From Molossus alvarezi (taxonomy: Eukaryota > Chordata > Mammalia > Chiroptera > Molossidae), in NCBI GenBank assembly GCA_037176705.1, contig JBAWUJ010000139.1:62001-126000 (forward strand): a stretch of 64,000 nucleotides of DNA. The letters run 5' to 3'. Positions 39,872 through 54,823 of this stretch are shown here, piece after piece. A model generated the notes under the pieces. The model had not been told where the DNA came from. It ran no database searches and worked only from the letters and a program-made list of their open reading frames with translations. Position 1 is the stretch's first letter. Every line of letters begins with the position of its first letter. Both the position numbers and the translations under genes were made by a program.

Positions 39872-42363
39872 ATAATTCATTCTCGATTGAAAGGTGGCTG
39901 CCTCTTTCGGTCAAGGATTCATGAGTGAATCCCATCCAGATTGAATTGTTCCCGTTTCAACAGTCGCCCTGTGCAAATGTGCTTTTCCTATGATCGCAAG
40001 AGTGAAACAAATACCCACACTTAGCACATAAACGCATGACCTCTGATTCCCAACCAGAAGTGCACTGCCAATAAGATCTCAATTGGAGATCAAAGTCTTT
40101 GTCCACACATATGGGTGATTGTATACAGAACAGTTGGCCAGTGTTCTTTCCCAGAACTGAACACCTTTCTTACCTGAATGGCAACATTCACTCACTCCTA
40201 CCTTCGTTTGCTTTGAGATTGTTTGCATCTTTACAGAAAGAATAAGTTTACAGAGCATAAACCAACTTCATGATGAAGGATCGCACAGGCTCTATCAAAA
40301 ATGACGAGTACTGTAATATGATCCAGAAGGCACCGGGGTCGCACGTACCCGTGTGTGTGCCTCTTGAAAACGCACCGTAATTTCCCACTTTTAAGGATGA
40401 CTGCACTTAAATAGGATGTGTAGTTAGTGCATGTGTACCGGTAGCAGCATAGGCTCTCTGGATGCCTCCACCACTGGCACTGTACTGAAGTGCGCTTGGA
40501 AAGTCCTGAAGACTTCTAAGACTCTCAGGCTCCTTTGGAAGTTTTTGGGTTTGCAACATTGTTCTTAGCAGAGACATTAGTGAACAAATGGACTAGGGCA
40601 AACAAGAGTGTTACTCTACAACATTCACTGGAACCAATACTTTCCTCAACTGTACTAACACGCTCCACGTTGCACAGTGCAAGAGTGGTTGAACAATCAC
40701 CTCTGAACTGATGACAATGCAGTGAACTTGTTTTCAAACTTTAGAATCAATTCAGACATGGTCGTCTTATGGCGTACTCTACTGAGGACAGAGATGAACT
40801 GAATAATAAAAGACCCAGGGCGTGCAGAATAAAGTTCCAAATCTGTCCCTTATCCCAAAGCCACTATATGACTTTGAAGAGAACACCCGCGATCAACATA
40901 CCAAGGAAACCAGCCTGTGGCCCACACATCCTTCAGGGATGTCCTCTTTGAATTGGCGAACAATGAGCATTATCCAAGGTGATTAAGCTCCCCCTTTTCA
41001 GTTGTTCACTTCTTTGGTTGCAATGGCATGATTGAATGGGTCTCCTGCACTGAGTACTCTAGCAATTATATCAGACTAACCCGCATTTTGGCACTCCGCT
41101 CTAGTAAAGTCTGAGTTAAAGTAAGTATCTTCATCATCTCTTAATATGTCAGTAATCCACAGAGAGGAAACGCTCTCATCTGGTTTTCTTTGAGAAAACA
41201 ATTCTGCACTCCTTATGCTAACATGGCACTCAGTACCAAGAATGAAACGTGTGATGCATCGTTCTCATGTGTTCGAAGCTTTGGGTAACACTGCCATGAA
41301 AGGGGACGTCAAACCAAGTCACATTACGATATCCACGACCAGCTAAATGCTCAAAAATTCGTTGAAGAATTTCATCACGCTAACATGTATTGGCCCTCAA
41401 GACTGTCTTTGCACTCTTCGAGGAAGAAGATATATTACCCGAAGGAAAAACAGAGGAGGTAAAGATGGTTCCTTCACCATCCCTTCCCAAACACTGCTTT
41501 CTTGTCATGTGGCAAAGAAGGCAGACAGCTGCAGTGCGACTGCTTCTCTATCTAACTCTCCCGAAAATGTTCTATCTGCCCCCAGTACCTTGCATGTTGG
41601 TGTGGGACCTATTTGACAATTGACACCTATGTTTACATTACCAGTAGATTTTCTTTAGAAGTCTAGCCTTGTACTGATTGAGTAGAAGTGTACAAGGTGA
41701 AAAGCCTGAAGTGTCCACACAGTCCAAGGTGATTTTTTATCGGAACAGGTTTCAAGTCGCTTTTCCGCAGAGACTTCTTACCCGAAAAGGCTCCACCTAC
41801 TGTGTCATGATCCCTCCCGCTCTGAACTTACAGAACATGCAGTGTAACTTCTCACAGACAAAGGATTTCCAGATACTCGGACAAATGCGTGTACTTTCAG
41901 AAATACACAGCAAAGGGCCATGGCAAGTATGAGCGTACAACACTGTTGTAATCAATACACTCGAGAAGCATCCAGGCGTAACACAGGGTGTGCAACATAT
42001 CATTGTAGTGGTTGCGACTCCTAGGCCCAGAATACACGCAGCGATTTGGTAAAACACAGAGACCTCATTGGAAACTCCTTGTCATCACCACCATCCTCTC
42101 TGTACAGCAGCTAACTGCCAAGCAAAACACACACGCCCTATTGAAGTGTGTCCAACTTTTCCACAGTGTGAGTGCTCTAACGGTGTATGAAACAAAATCC
42201 AACCTTCAGCCCAATGACAACATCACGGAATCCTCACCCTCAATACTGGCATTTAGTTTGTTGTGGCGCATACGAACCTTTGAGACAACTGCACCTTAGA
42301 CTTGCTCAGTTGCAGTGTGACGGAGCGGCAAATGTCAAATCGCAGTCGTGATCACTATTCCCA
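39872..42363 (+). repeat. Repeat copy 17, haplotype B
   Basis: B block at 40471-41273. It shares the rare A at u1772 and T at u1866 with copy 8 and differs from it by very little (copy 8 has one extra T at 18562). It has A at u414, A at u1855 and A at u2183. The pair looks like a direct product of block exchange nine units apart. Confidence 0.97.
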
Positions 42364-44855
42364 ATAATTCATTCTCGATTGAAAGGTGGCTGCCTCTTTC
42401 GGTCAAGGATTCATGAGTGAATCCCATCCAGATTGAATTGTTCCCGTTTCAACAGTCGCCCTGTGCAAATGTGCTTTTCCTATGATCGCAAGAGTGAAAC
42501 AAATACCCACACTTAGCACATAAACGCATGACCTCTGATTCCCAACCAGAAGTGCACTGCCAATAAGATCTCAATTGGAGATCAAAGTCTTTGTCCACAC
42601 ATATGGGTGATTGTATACAGAACAGTTGGCCAGTGTTCTTTCCCAGAACTGAACACCTTTCTTACCTGAATGGCAACATTCACTCACTCCTACCTTCGTT
42701 TGCTTTGAGATTGTTTGCATCTTTACAGAAAGAATAAGTTTACAGAGCATAAACCAACTTCATGATGAAGGATCGCACAGGCTCTATCAAAAATGACGAG
42801 TACTGTAATATGATCCAGAAGGCACCGGGGTCGCACGTACCCGTGTGTGTGCCTCTTGAAAACGCACCGTAATTTCCCACTTTTAAGGATGACTGCACTT
42901 AAATAGGATGTGTAGTTAGTGCATGTGTACCGGTAGCAGCATAGGCTCTCTGGATGCCTCCACCACTGGCACTGTACTGAAGTGCGCTTGGAAAGTCCTG
43001 AAGACTTCTAAGACTCTCAGGCTCCTTTGGAAGTTTTTGGGTTTGCAACATTGTTCTTAGCAGAGACATTAGTGAACAAATGGACTAGGGCAAACAAGAG
43101 TGTTACTCTACAACATTCACTGGAACCAATACTTTCCTCAACTGTACTAACACGCTCCACGTTGCACAGTGCAAGAGTGGTTGAACAATCACCTCTGAAC
43201 TGATGACAATGCAGTGAACTTGTTTTCAAACTTTAGAATCAATTCAGACATGGTCGTCTTATGGCGTACTCTACTGAGGACAGAGATGAACTGAATAATA
43301 AAAGACCCAGGGCGTGCAGAATAAAGTTCCAAATCTGTCCCTTATCCCAAAGCCACTATATGACTTTGAAGAGAACACCCGCGATCAACATACCAAGGAA
43401 ACCAGCCTGTGGCCCACACATCCTTCAGGGATGTCCTCTTTGAATTGGCGAACAATGAGCATTATCCAAGGTGATTAAGCTCCCCCTTTTCAGTTGTTCA
43501 CTTCTTTGGTTGCAATGGCATGATTGAATGGGTCTCCTGCACTGAGTACTCTAGCAATTATATCAGACTAACCCGCATTTTGGCACTCCGCTCTAGTAAA
43601 GTCTGAGTTAAAGTAAGTATCTTCATCATCTCTTAATATGTCAGTAATCCACAGAGAGGAAACGCTCTCATCTGGTTTTCTTTGAGAAAACAATTCTGCA
43701 CTCCTTATGCTAACATGGCACTCAGTACCAAGAATGAAACGTGTGATGCATCGTTCTCATGTGTTCGAAGCTTTGGGTAACACTGCCATGAAAGGGGACG
43801 TCAAACCAAGTCACATTACGATATCCACGACCAGCTAAATGCTCAAAAATTCGTTGAAGAATTTCATCACGCTAACATGTATTGGCCCTCAAGACTGTCT
43901 TTGCACTCTTCGAGGAAGAAGATATATTACCCGAAGGAAAAACAGAGGAGGTAAAGATGGTTCCTTCACCATCCCTTCCCAAACACTGCTTTCTTGTCAT
44001 GTGGCAAAGAAGGCAGACAGCTGCAGTGCGACTGCTTCTCTATCTAACTCTCCCGAAAATGTTCTATCTGCCCCCAGTACCTTGCATGTTGGTGTGGGAC
44101 CTATTTGACAATTGACACCTATGTTTACATTACCGGTAGATTTTCTTTAGAAGTCTAGCCTTGTACTGATTGAGTAGAAGTGTACAAGGTGAAAAGCCTG
44201 AAGTGTCCACACAGTCCAAGGTGATTTTGTATCGGAACAGGTTTCAAGTCGCTTTTCCGCAGAGACTTCTTACCCGAAAAGGCTCCACCTACTGTGTCAT
44301 GATCCCTCCCGCTCTGAACTTACAGAACATGCAGTGTAACTTCTCACAGACAAAGGATTTCCAGATACTCGGACAAATGCGTGTACTTTCAGAAATACAC
44401 AGCAAAGGGCCATGGCAAGTATGAGCGTACAACACTGTTGTAATCAATACACTCGAGAAGCATCCAGGCGTAACACAGGGTGTGCAACATATCATTGTAG
44501 TGGTTGCGACTCCTAGGCCCAGAATACACGCAGCGATTTGGTAAAACACAGAGACCTCATTGGAAACTCCTTGTCATCACCACCATCCTCTCTGTACAGC
44601 AGCTAACTGCCAAGCAAAACACACACGCCCTATTGAAGTGTGTCCAACTTTTCCACAGTGTGAGTGCTCTAACGGTGTATGAAACAAAATCCAACCTTCA
44701 GCCCAATGACAACATCACGGAATCCTCACCCTCAATACTGGCATTTAGTTTGTTGTGGCGCATACGAACCTTTGAGACAACTGCACCTTAGACTTGCTCA
44801 GTTGCAGTGTGACGGAGCGGCAAATGTCAAATCGCAGTCGTGATCACTATTCCCA
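42364..44855 (+). repeat. Repeat copy 18, haplotype B
   Basis: B block at 42963-43765. No private change was seen. It has A at u414, A at u1855 and A at u2183. Confidence 0.97.
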
Positions 44856-47347
44856 ATAATTCATTCTCGATTGAAAGGTGGCTGCCTCTTTCGGTCAAGG
44901 ATTCATGAGTGAATCCCATCCAGATTGAATTGTTCCCGTTTCAACAGTCGCCCTGTGCAAATGTGCTTTTCCTATGATCGCAAGAGTGAAACAAATACCC
45001 ACACTTAGCACATAAACGCATGACCTCTGATTCCCAACCAGAAGTGCACTGCCAATAAGATCTCAATTGGAGATCAAAGTCTTTGTCCACACATATGGGT
45101 GATTGTATACAGAACAGTTGGCCAGTGTTCTTTCCCAGAACTGAACACCTTTCTTACCTGAATGGCAACATTCACTCACTCCTACCTTCGTTTGCTTTGA
45201 GATTGTTTGCATCTTTACAGAAAGAATAAGTTTACAGAGCATAAACCAACTTCATGATGAAGGATCGCACAGGCTCTATCAAAAATGACGAGTACTGTAA
45301 TATGATCCAGAAGGCACCGGGGTCGCACGTACCCGTGTGTGTGCCTCTTGAAAACGCACCGTAATTTCCCACTTTTAAGGATGACTGCACTTAAATAGGA
45401 TGTGTAGTTAGTGCATGTGTACCGGTAGCAGCATAGGCTCTCTGGATGCCTCCACCACTGGCACTGTACTGAAGTGCGCTTGGAAAGTCCTGAAGACTTC
45501 TAAGACTCTCAGGCTCCTTTGGAAGTTTTTGGGTTTGCAACATTGTTCTTAGCAGAGACATTAGTGAACAAATGGACTAGGGCAAACAAGAGTGTTACTC
45601 TACAACATTCACTGGAACCAATACTTTCCTCAACTGTACTAACACGCTCCACGTTGCACAGTGCAAGAGTGGTTGAACAATCACCTCTGAACTGATGACA
45701 ATGCAGTGAACTTGTTTTCAAACTTTAGAATCAATTCAGACATGGTCGTCTTATGGCGTACTCTACTGAGGACAGAGATGAACTGAATAATAAAAGACCC
45801 AGGGCGTGCAGAATAAAGTTCCAAATCTGTCCCTTATCCCAAAGCCACTATATGACTTTGAAGAGAACACCCGCGATCAACATACCAAGGAAACCAGCCT
45901 GTGGCCCACACATCCTTCAGGGATGTCCTCTTTGAATTGGCGAACAATGAGCATTATCCAAGGTGATTAAGCTCCCCCTTTTCAGTTGTTCACTTCTTTG
46001 GTTGCAATGGCATGATTGAATGGGTCTCCTGCACTGAGTACTCTAGCAATTATATCAGACTAACCCGCATTTTGGCACTCCGCTCTAGTAAAGTCTGAGT
46101 TAAAGTAAGTATCTTCATCATCTCTTAATATGTCAGTAATCCACAGAGAGGAAACGCTCTCATCTGGTTTTCTTTGAGAAAACAATTCTGCACTCCTTAT
46201 GCTAACATGGCACTCAGTACCAAGAATGAAACGTGTGATGCATCGTTCTCATGTGTTCGAAGCTTTGGGTAACACTGCCATGAAAGGGGACGTCAAACCA
46301 AGTCACATTACGATATCCACGACCAGCTAAATGCTCAAAAATTCGTTGAAGAATTTCATCACGCTAACATGTATTGGCCCTCAAGACTGTCTTTGCACTC
46401 TTCGAGGAAGAAGATATATTACCCGAAGGAAAAACAGAGGAGGTAAAGATGGTTCCTTCACCATCCCTTCCCAAACACTGCTTTCTTGTCATGTGGCAAA
46501 GAAGGCAGACAGCTGCAGTGCGACTGCTTCTCTATCTAACTCTCCCGAAAATGTTCTATCTGCCCCCAGTACCTTGCATGTTGGTGTGGGACCTATTTGA
46601 CAATTGACACCTATGTTTACATTACCGGTAGATTTTCTTTAGAAGTCTAGCCTTGTACTGATTGAGTAGAAGTGTACAAGGTGAAAAGCCTGAAGTGTCC
46701 ACACAGTCCAAGGTGATTTTGTATCGGAACAGGTTTCAAGTCGCTTTTCCGCAGAGACTTCTTACCCGAAAAGGCTCCACCTACTGTGTCATGATCCCTC
46801 CCGCTCTGAACTTACAGAACATGCAGTGTAACTTCTCACAGACAAAGGATTTCCAGATACTCGGACAAATGCGTGTACTTTCAGAAATACACAGCAAAGG
46901 GCCATGGCAAGTATGAGCGTACAACACTGTTGTAATCAATACACTCGAGAAGCATCCAGGCGTAACACAGGGTGTGCAACATATCATTGTAGTGGTTGCG
47001 ACTCCTAGGCCCAGAATACACGCAGCGATTTGGTAAATCACAGAGACCTCATTGGAAACTCCTTGTCATCACCACCATCCTCTCTGTACAGCAGCTAACT
47101 GCCAAGCAAAACACACACGCCCTATTGAAGTGTGTCCAACTTTTCCACAGTGTGAGTGCTCTAACGGTGTATGAAACAAAATCCAACCTTCAGCCCAATG
47201 ACAACATCACGGAATCCTCACCCTCAATACTGGCATTTAGTTTGTTGTGGCGCATACGAACCTTTGAGACAACTGCACCTTAGACTTGCTCAGTTGCAGT
47301 GTGACGGAGCGGCAAATGTCAAATCGCAGTCGTGATCACTATTCCCA
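44856..47347 (+). repeat. Repeat copy 19, haplotype B
   Basis: B block at 45455-46257. No private change was seen. It has A at u414, A at u1855 and T at u2183, the same marker state as copy 16. Confidence 0.97.
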
Positions 47348-49839
47348 ATAATTCATTCTCGATTGAAAGGTGGCTGCCTCTTTCGGTCAAGGATTCATGA
47401 GTGAATCCCATCCAGATTGAATTGTTCCCGTTTCAACAGTCGCCCTGTGCAAATGTGCTTTTCCTATGATCGCAAGAGTGAAACAAATACCCACACTTAG
47501 CACATAAACGCATGACCTCTGATTCCCAACCAGAAGTGCACTGCCAATAAGATCTCAATTGGAGATCAAAGTCTTTGTCCACACATATGGGTGATTGTAT
47601 ACAGAACAGTTGGCCAGTGTTCTTTCCCAGAACTGAACACCTTTCTTACCTGAATGGCAACATTCACTCACTCCTACCTTCGTTTGCTTTGAGATTGTTT
47701 GCATCTTTACAGAAAGAATAAGTTTACAGAGCATAAACCAACTTCATGATGAAGGATCGCGCAGGCTCTATCAAAAATGACGAGTACTGTAATATGATCC
47801 AGAAGGCACCGGGGTCGCACGTACCCGTGTGTGTGCCTCTTGAAAACGCACCGTAATTTCCCACTTTTAAGGATGACTGCACTTAAATAGGATGTGTAGT
47901 TAGTGCATGTGTACCGGTAGCAGCATAGGCTCTCTGGATGCCTCCACCACTGGCACTGTACTGAAGTGCGCTTGGAAAGTCCTGAAGACTTCTAAGACTC
48001 TCAGGCTCCTTTGGAAGTTTTTGGGTTTGCAACATTGTTCTTAGCAGAGACATTAGTGAACAAATGGACTAGGGCAAACAAGAGTGTTACTCTACAACAT
48101 TCACTGGAACCAATACTTTCCTCAACTGTACTAACACGCTCCACGTTGCACAGTGCAAGAGTGGTTGAACAATCACCTCTGAACTGATGACAATGCAGTG
48201 AACTTGTTTTCAAACTTTAGAATCAATTCAGACATGGTCGTCTTATGGCGTACTCTACTGAGGACAGAGATGAACTGAATAATAAAAGACCCAGGGCGTG
48301 CAGAATAAAGTTCCAAATCTGTCCCTTATCCCAAAGCCACTATATGACTTTGAAGAGAACACCCGCGATCAACATACCAAGGAAACCAGCCTGTGGCCCA
48401 CACATCCTTCAGGGATGTCCTCTTTGAATTGGCGAACAATGAGCATTATCCAAGGTGATTAAGCTCCCCCTTTTCAGTTGTTCACTTCTTTGGTTGCAAT
48501 GGCATGATTGAATGGGTCTCCTGCACTGAGTACTCTAGCAATTATATCAGACTAACCCGCATTTTGGCACTCCGCTCTAGTAAAGTCTGAGTTAAAGTAA
48601 GTATCTTCATCATCTCTTAATATGTCAGTAATCCACAGAGAGGAAACGCTCTCATCTGGTTTTCTTTGAGAAAACAATTCTGCACTCCTTATGCTAACAT
48701 GGCACTCAGTACCAAGAATGAAACGTGTGATGCATCGTTCTCATGTGTTCGAAGCTTTGGGTAACACTGCCATGAAAGGGGACGTCAAACCAAGTCACAT
48801 TACGATATCCACGACCAGCTAAATGCTCAAAAATTCGTTGAAGAATTTCATCACGCTAACATGTATTGGCCCTCAAGACTGTCTTTGCACTCTTCGAGGA
48901 AGAAGATATATTACCCGAAGGAAAAACAGAGGAGGTAAAGATGGTTCCTTCACCATCCCTTCCCAAACACTGCTTTCTTGTCATGTGGCAAAGAAGGCAG
49001 ACAGCTGCAGTGCGACTGCTTCTCTATCTAACTCTCCCGAAAATGTTCTATCTGCCCCCAGTACCTTGCATGTTGGTGTGGGACCTATTTGACAATTGAC
49101 ACCTATGTTTACATTACCGGTAGATTTTCTTTAGAAGTCTAGCCTTGTACTGATTGAGTAGAAGTGTACAAGGTGAAAAGCCTGAAGTGTCCACACAGTC
49201 CAAGGTGATTTTGTATCGGAACAGGTTTCAAGTCGCTTTTCCGCAGAGACTTCTTACCCGAAAAGGCTCCACCTACTGTGTCATGATCCCTCCCGCTCTG
49301 AACTTACAGAACATGCAGTGTAACTTCTCACAGACAAAGGATTTCCAGATACTCGGACAAATGCGTGTACTTTCAGAAATACACAGCAAAGGGCCATGGC
49401 AAGTATGAGCGTACAACACTGTTGTAATCAATACACTCGAGAAGCATCCAGGCGTAACACAGGGTGTGCAACATATCATTGTAGTGGTTGCGACTCCTAG
49501 GCCCAGAATACACGCAGCGATTTGGTAAAACACAGAGACCTCATTGGAAACTCCTTGTCATCACCACCATCCTCTCTGTACAGCAGCTAACTGCCAAGCA
49601 AAACACACACGCCCTATTGAAGTGTGTCCAACTTTTCCACAGTGTGAGTGCTCTAACGGTGTATGAAACAAAATCCAACCTTCAGCCCAATGACAACATC
49701 ACGGAATCCTCACCCTCAATACTGGCATTTAGTTTGTTGTGGCGCATACGAACCTTTGAGACAACTGCACCTTAGACTTGCTCAGTTGCAGTGTGACGGA
49801 GCGGCAAATGTCAAATCGCAGTCGTGATCACTATTCCCA
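47348..49839 (+). repeat. Repeat copy 20, haplotype B
   Basis: B block at 47947-48749. No private change was seen. It has G at u414 (unlike copies 15-19), A at u1855 and A at u2183. Confidence 0.97.
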
Positions 49840-52331
49840 ATAATTCATTCTCGATTGAAAGGTGGCTGCCTCTTTCGGTCAAGGATTCATGAGTGAATCC
49901 CATCCAGATTGAATTGTTCCCGTTTCAACAGTCGCCCTGTGCAAATGTGCTTTTCCTATGATCGCAAGAGTGAAACAAATACCCACACTTAGCACATAAA
50001 CGCATGACCTCTGATTCCCAACCAGAAGTGCACTGCCAATAAGATCTCAATTGGAGATCAAAGTCTTTGTCCACACATATGGGTGATTGTATACAGAACA
50101 GTTGGCCAGTGTTCTTTCCCAGAACTGAACACCTTTCTTACCTGAATGGCAACATTCACTCACTCCTACCTTCGTTTGCTTTGAGATTGTTTGCATCTTT
50201 ACAGAAAGAATAAGTTTACAGAGCATAAACCAACTTCATGATGAAGGATCGCACAGGCTCTATCAAAAATGACGAGTACTGTAATATGATCCAGAAGGCA
50301 CCGGGGTCGCACGTACCCGTGTGTGTGCCTCTTGAAAACGCACCGTAATTTCCCACTTTTAAGGATGACTGCACTTAAATAGGATGTGTAGTTAGTGCAT
50401 GTGTACCGGTAGCAGCATAGGCTCTCTGGATGCCTCCACCACTGGCACTGTACTGAAGTGCGCTTGGAAAGTCCTGAAGACTTCTAAGACTCTCAGGCTC
50501 CTTTGGAAGTTTTTGGGTTTGCAACATTGTTCTTAGCAGAGACATTAGTGAACAAATGGACTAGGGCAAACAAGAGTGTTACTCTACAACATTCACTGGA
50601 ACCAATACTTTCCTCAACTGTACTAACACGCTCCACGTTGCACAGTGCAAGAGTGGTTGAACAATCACCTCTGAACTGATGACAATGCAGTGAACTTGTT
50701 TTCAAACTTTAGAATCAATTCAGACATGGTCGTCTTATGGCGTACTCTACTGAGGACAGAGATGAACTGAATAATAAAAGACCCAGGGCGTGCAGAATAA
50801 AGTTCCAAATCTGTCCCTTATCCCAAAGCCACTATATGACTTTGAAGAGAACACCCGCGATCAACATACCAAGGAAACCAGCCTGTGGCCCACACATCCT
50901 TCAGGGATGTCCTCTTTGAATTGGCGAACAATGAGCATTATCCAAGGTGATTAAGATCCCCCTTTTCAGTTGTTCACTTCTTTGGTTGCAATGGCATGAT
51001 TGAATGGGTCTCCTGCACTGAGTACTCTAGCAATTATATCAGACTAACCCGCATTTTGGCACTCCGCTCTAGTAAAGTCTGAGTTAAAGTAAGTATCTTC
51101 ATCATCTCTTAATATGTCAGTAATCCACAGAGAGGAAACGCTCTCATCTGGTTTTCTTTGAGAAAACAATTCTGCACTCCTTATGCTAACATGGCACTCA
51201 GTACCAAGAATGAAACGTGTGATGCATCGTTCTCATGTGTTCGAAGCTTTGGGTAACACTGCCATGAAAGGGGACGTCAAACCAAGTCACATTACGATAT
51301 CCACGACCAGCTAAATGCTCAAAAATTCGTTGAAGAATTTCATCACGCTAACATGTATTGGCCCTCAAGACTGTCTTTGCACTCTTCGAGGAAGAAGATA
51401 TATTACCCGAAGGAAAAACAGAGGAGGTAAAGATGGTTCCTTCACCATCCCTTCCCAAACACTGCTTTCTTGTCATGTGGCAAAGAAGGCAGACAGCTGC
51501 AGTGCGACTGCTTCTCTATCTAACTCTCCCGAAAATGTTCTATCTGCCCCCAGTACCTTGCATGTTGGTGTGGGACCTATTTGACAATTGACACCTATGT
51601 TTACATTACCGGTAGATTTTCTTTAGAAGTCTAGCCTTGTACTGATTGAGTAGAAGTGTACAAGGTGAAAAGCCTGAAGTGTCCACACAGTCCAAGGTGA
51701 TTTTGTATCGGAACAGGTTTCAAGTCGCTTTTCCGCAGAGACTTCTTACCCGAAAAGGCTCCACCTACTGTGTCATGATCCCTCCCGCTCTGAACTTACA
51801 GAACATGCAGTGTAACTTCTCACAGACAAAGGATTTCCAGATACTCGGACAAATGCGTGTACTTTCAGAAATACACAGCAAAGGGCCATGGCAAGTATGA
51901 GCGTACAACACTGTTGTAATCAATACACTCGAGAAGCATCCAGGCGTAACACAGGGTGTGCAACATATCATTGTAGTGGTTGCGACTCCTAGGCCCAGAA
52001 TACACGCAGCGATTTGGTAAATCACAGAGACCTCATTGGAAACTCCTTGTCATCACCACCATCCTCTCTGTACAGCAGCTAACTGCCAAGCAAAACACAC
52101 ACGCCCTATTGAAGTGTGTCCAACTTTTCCACAGTGTGAGTGCTCTAACGGTGTATGAAACAAAATCCAACCTTCAGCCCAATGACAACATCACGGAATC
52201 CTCACCCTCAATACTGGCATTTAGTTTGTTGTGGCGCATACGAACCTTTGAGACAACTGCACCTTAGACTTGCTCAGTTGCAGTGTGACGGAGCGGCAAA
52301 TGTCAAATCGCAGTCGTGATCACTATTCCCA
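49840..52331 (+). repeat. Repeat copy 21, haplotype B
   Basis: B block at 50439-51241. Private change: A at 50956. It has A at u414, A at u1855 and T at u2183. Confidence 0.97.
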
Positions 52332-54823
52332 ATAATTCATTCTCGATTGAAAGGTGGCTGCCTCTTTCGGTCAAGGATTCATGAGTGAATCCCATCCAGA
52401 TTGAATTGTTCCCGTTTCAACAGTCGCCCTGTGCAAATGTGCTTTTCCTATGATCGCAAGAGTGAAACAAATACCCACACTTAGCACATAAACGCATGAC
52501 CTCTGATTCCCAACCAGAAGTGCACTGCCAATAAGATCTCAATTGGAGATCAAAGTCTTTGTCCACACATATGGGTGATTGTATACAGAACAGTTGGCCA
52601 GTGTTCTTTCCCAGAACTGAACACCTTTCTTACCTGAATGGCAACATTCACTCACTCCTACCTTCGTTTGCTTTGAGATTGTTTGCATCTTTACAGAAAG
52701 AATAAGTTTACAGAGCATAAACCAACTTCATGATGAAGGATCGCGCAGGCTCTATCAAAAATGACGAGTACTGTAATATGATCCAGAAGGCACCGGGGTC
52801 GCACGTACCCGTGTGTGTGCCTCTTGAAAACGCACCGTAATTTCCCACTTTTAAGGATGACTGCACTTAAATAGGATGTGTAGTTAGTGCATGTGTACCG
52901 GTAGCAGCATAGGCTCTCTGGATGCCTCCACCACTGGCACTGTACTGAAGTGCGCTTGGAAAGTCCTGAAGACTTCTAAGACTCTCAGGCTCCTTTGGAA
53001 GTTTTTGGGTTTGCAACATTGTTCTTAGCAGAGACATTAGTGAACAAATGGACTAGGGCAAACAAGAGTGTTACTCTACAACATTCACTGGAACCAATAC
53101 TTTCCTCAACTGTACTAACACGCTCCACGTTGCACAGTGCAAGAGTGGTTGAACAATCACCTCTGAACTGATGACAATGCAGTGAACTTGTTTTCAAACT
53201 TTAGAATCAATTCAGACATGGTCGTCTTATGGCGTACTCTACTGAGGACAGAGATGAACTGAATAATAAAAGACCCAGGGCGTGCAGAATAAAGTTCCAA
53301 ATCTGTCCCTTATCCCAAAGCCACTATATGACTTTGAAGAGAACACCCGCGATCAACATACCAAGGAAACCAGCCTGTGGCCCACACATCCTTCAGGGAT
53401 GTCCTCTTTGAATTGGCGAACAATGAGCATTATCCAAGGTGATTAAGCTCCCCCTTTTCAGTTGTTCACTTCTTTGGTTGCAATGGCATGATTGAATGGG
53501 TCTCCTGCACTGAGTACTCTAGCAATTATATCAGACTAACCCGCATTTTGGCACTCCGCTCTAGTAAAGTCTGAGTTAAAGTAAGTATCTTCATCATCTC
53601 TTAATATGTCAGTAATCCACAGAGAGGAAACGCTCTCATCTGGTTTTCTTTGAGAAAACAATTCTGCACTCCTTATGCTAACATGGCACTCAGTACCAAG
53701 AATGAAACGTGTGATGCATCGTTCTCATGTGTTCGAAGCTTTGGGTAACACTGCCATGAAAGGGGACGTCAAACCAAGTCACATTACGATATCCACGACC
53801 AGCTAAATGCTCAAAAATTCGTTGAAGAATTTCATCACGCTAACATGTATTGGCCCTCAAGACTGTCTTTGCACTCTTCGAGGAAGAAGATATATTACCC
53901 GAAGGAAAAACAGAGGAGGTAAAGATGGTTCCTTCACCATCCCTTCCCAAACACTGCTTTCTTGTCATGTGGCAAAGAAGGCAGACAGCTGCAGTGCGAC
54001 TGCTTCTCTATCTAACTCTCCCGAAAATGTTCTATCTGCCCCCAGTACCTTGCATGTTGGTGTGGGACCTATTTGACAATTGACACCTATGTTTACATTA
54101 CCGGTAGATTTTCTTTAGAAGTCTAGCCTTGTACTGATTGAGTAGAAGTGTACAAGGTGAAAAGCCTGAAGTGTCCACACAGTCCAAGGTGATTTTGTAT
54201 CGGAACAGGTTTCAAGTCGCTTTTCCGCAGAGACTTCTTACCCGAAAAGGCTCCACCTACTGTGTCATGATCCCTCCCGCTCTGAACTTACAGAACATGC
54301 AGTGTAACTTCTCACAGACAAAGGATTTCCAGATACTCGGACAAATGCGTGTACTTTCAGAAATACACAGCAAAGGGCCATGGCAAGTATGAGCGTACAA
54401 CACTGTTGTAATCAATACACTCGAGAAGCATCCAGGCGTAACACAGGGTGTGCAACATATCATTGTAGTGGTTGCGACTCCTAGGCCCAGAATACACGCA
54501 GCGATTTGGTAAATCACAGAGACCTCATTGGAAACTCCTTGTCATCACCACCATCCTCTCTGTACAGCAGCTAACTGCCAAGCAAAACACACACGCCCTA
54601 TTGAAGTGTGTCCAACTTTTCCACAATGTGAGTGCTCTAACGGTGTATGAAACAAAATCCAACCTTCAGCCCAATGACAACATCACGGAATCCTCACCCT
54701 CAATACTGGCATTTAGTTTGTTGTGGCGCATACGAACCTTTGAGACAACTGCACCTTAGACTTGCTCAGTTGCAGTGTGACGGAGCGGCAAATGTCAAAT
54801 CGCAGTCGTGATCACTATTCCCA
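52332..54823 (+). repeat. Repeat copy 22, haplotype B
   Basis: B block at 52931-53733. Private change: A at 54626. It has G at u414, A at u1855 and T at u2183. Last copy of the eight-copy B run. Confidence 0.97.
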
